A DNA stretch of 5,844 nt from CAZDHT01 sp964505325. GTDB taxonomy: Bacteria > Planctomycetota > PUPC01. Below the pieces are notes generated by a model that worked only from the letters and a program-made list of their open reading frames with translations, did no database searches and had not been told where the DNA came from. The stretch covers positions 1 through 5,844 of the forward strand of contig CAZDHT010000300.1 in the NCBI GenBank assembly GCA_964505325.1. The letters run 5' to 3'. Within the stretch, counting starts at the first letter, position 1, and each line of letters opens with the position of its first letter. Positions 5,443-5,844 of the stretch are shown here, in pieces. The translations under genes were made by a program, and so were the position numbers.

Positions 5443-5844
5443 CGACTGCAAGGACATCCCGCTGCCCAAGTACATGAGCGAGCACGCGAGCGGCCTGGAC
5501 ATCTGCGCCGCCGTACCCGAGCCGCTGGTGCTCGGGCCCGGCGCGCGGGCGCTGGTGCCCGCCGGATTCCACATGGCCCTGCCGCCCGGATACGAGGCCC
5601 AGGTCCGCCCGCGCAGCGGGCTCGCCGTCAAGCACGGCATCACCGTGCTCAACACACCTGGCACCATCGACAGCGACTACCGCGGCGAGGTCAAGGTCAT
5701 CCTCGCCAACCTCGGCGCCGAGCCCTTCACCATCCACCGCGGCGACCGCATCGCGCAGATGGTCATCCAGCCCGTCGTCCAGGCCGACCTCAAATCCGTC
5801 GACGAACTCCCCGACTCCGCCCGCGGCCACGGCGGCTTCGGGCA
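5408..5844 (+). CDS. dut: dUTP diphosphatase, 3' end cut by window edge
   Basis: The visible 145 residues are a trimeric-type dUTPase, which hydrolyses dUTP to dUMP and diphosphate, keeping uracil out of DNA and supplying dUMP for thymidylate. The five family motifs appear in order: ASGLDICA (27-34), PRSGLA (68-73), LNTPGTIDSDYRGE (81-94) with catalytic Asp88 and uracil-site Tyr91, RGDRIAQMVI (111-120), and the start of the glycine-rich arm RGHGGFG (139-145). The window ends within motif five, so only a few residues and the stop are missing. AAGGA (5396-5400), 7 nt before the ATG, supports the start, which lies inside coaB with a 35-nt overlap. A dut gene next to coaBC is a common bacterial arrangement. 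Confidence 0.96.
   Translation, partial: MDRVELLIRVRDDCKDIPLPKYMSEHASGLDICAAVPEPLVLGPGARALVPAGFHMALPPGYEAQVRPRSGLAVKHGITVLNTPGTIDSDYRGEVKVILANLGAEPFTIHRGDRIAQMVIQPVVQADLKSVDELPDSARGHGGFG

Larger units (their letters stand above)
118..5844 (+). other. Predicted nine-gene housekeeping operon (pheA-tpiA-secG-yicC-gmk-rpoZ-coaC-coaB-dut)
   Basis: All nine genes share one strand. The junctions are pheA-tpiA 21 nt, tpiA-secG 0 nt, secG-yicC 14 nt, yicC-gmk 4-nt overlap, gmk-rpoZ 19 nt, rpoZ-coaC 24 nt, coaC-coaB 4-nt overlap and coaB-dut 35-nt overlap. No gap has room for a convincing promoter, and I see no stem-loop followed by a T tract in any of them. The only clear promoter is at 118-146. Co-transcription is therefore inferred from spacing; the right end of the unit lies beyond the window. 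Internal promoters inside coding sequence cannot be excluded. Confidence 0.8.

Overview
The window is GC-rich bacterial chromosome in which every gene I can support is a core metabolic or housekeeping gene. All nine genes lie on the + strand and are packed head to tail. Gaps are 0 to 24 nt, two junctions are 4-nt ATGA overlaps and one is a 35-nt overlap. I read them as one long operon driven by a good sigma70-type promoter near the left edge (TTGACT, 17-nt spacer, TATATT, at 118-146). The order is pheA (chorismate mutase/prephenate dehydratase), tpiA, secG, yicC, gmk, rpoZ, coaC, coaB, dut, with dut cut by the right edge.

Layout: positions 1-212 hold an AT-rich intergenic region with an imperfect inverted repeat (25-56), the promoter, a small hairpin near the expected transcript start (155-170) and a possible 12-codon upstream ORF overlapping the start of pheA. 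A gene may begin leftwards from about position 24, but only 8 codons would be visible. Positions 213-1274 are pheA, 1296-2054 tpiA, 2055-2456 secG, 2471-3349 yicC, 3346-3957 gmk, 3977-4210 rpoZ, 4235-4774 coaC, 4771-5442 coaB and 5408-5844 the 5' part of dut. I see no tRNA, rRNA, mobile element, CRISPR array or internal terminator.

How the genes fit together: the products serve unrelated but growth-linked tasks: Phe synthesis, glycolysis, protein export, RNA turnover, GMP to GDP, RNA polymerase assembly, coenzyme A synthesis and dUTP removal. The yicC-gmk-rpoZ-coaC/coaB-dut part is a widespread bacterial arrangement, here with pheA-tpiA-secG in front. Short junctions and Shine-Dalgarno sites inside the preceding gene suggest extensive translational coupling.

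Organism: the high GC, the gene order and the separate coaC and coaB genes would suit a member of the Planctomycetota/PVC group or another high-GC Gram-negative lineage. This is inference from memory of gene order, not a phylogenetic result.

I did not find an undescribed biological system. The points most worth a second look are the altered ESRP (Phe-binding) motif in the PheA ACT domain, the split and coupled coaC/coaB pair, the coaB/dut overlap, and the structured leader ahead of pheA.
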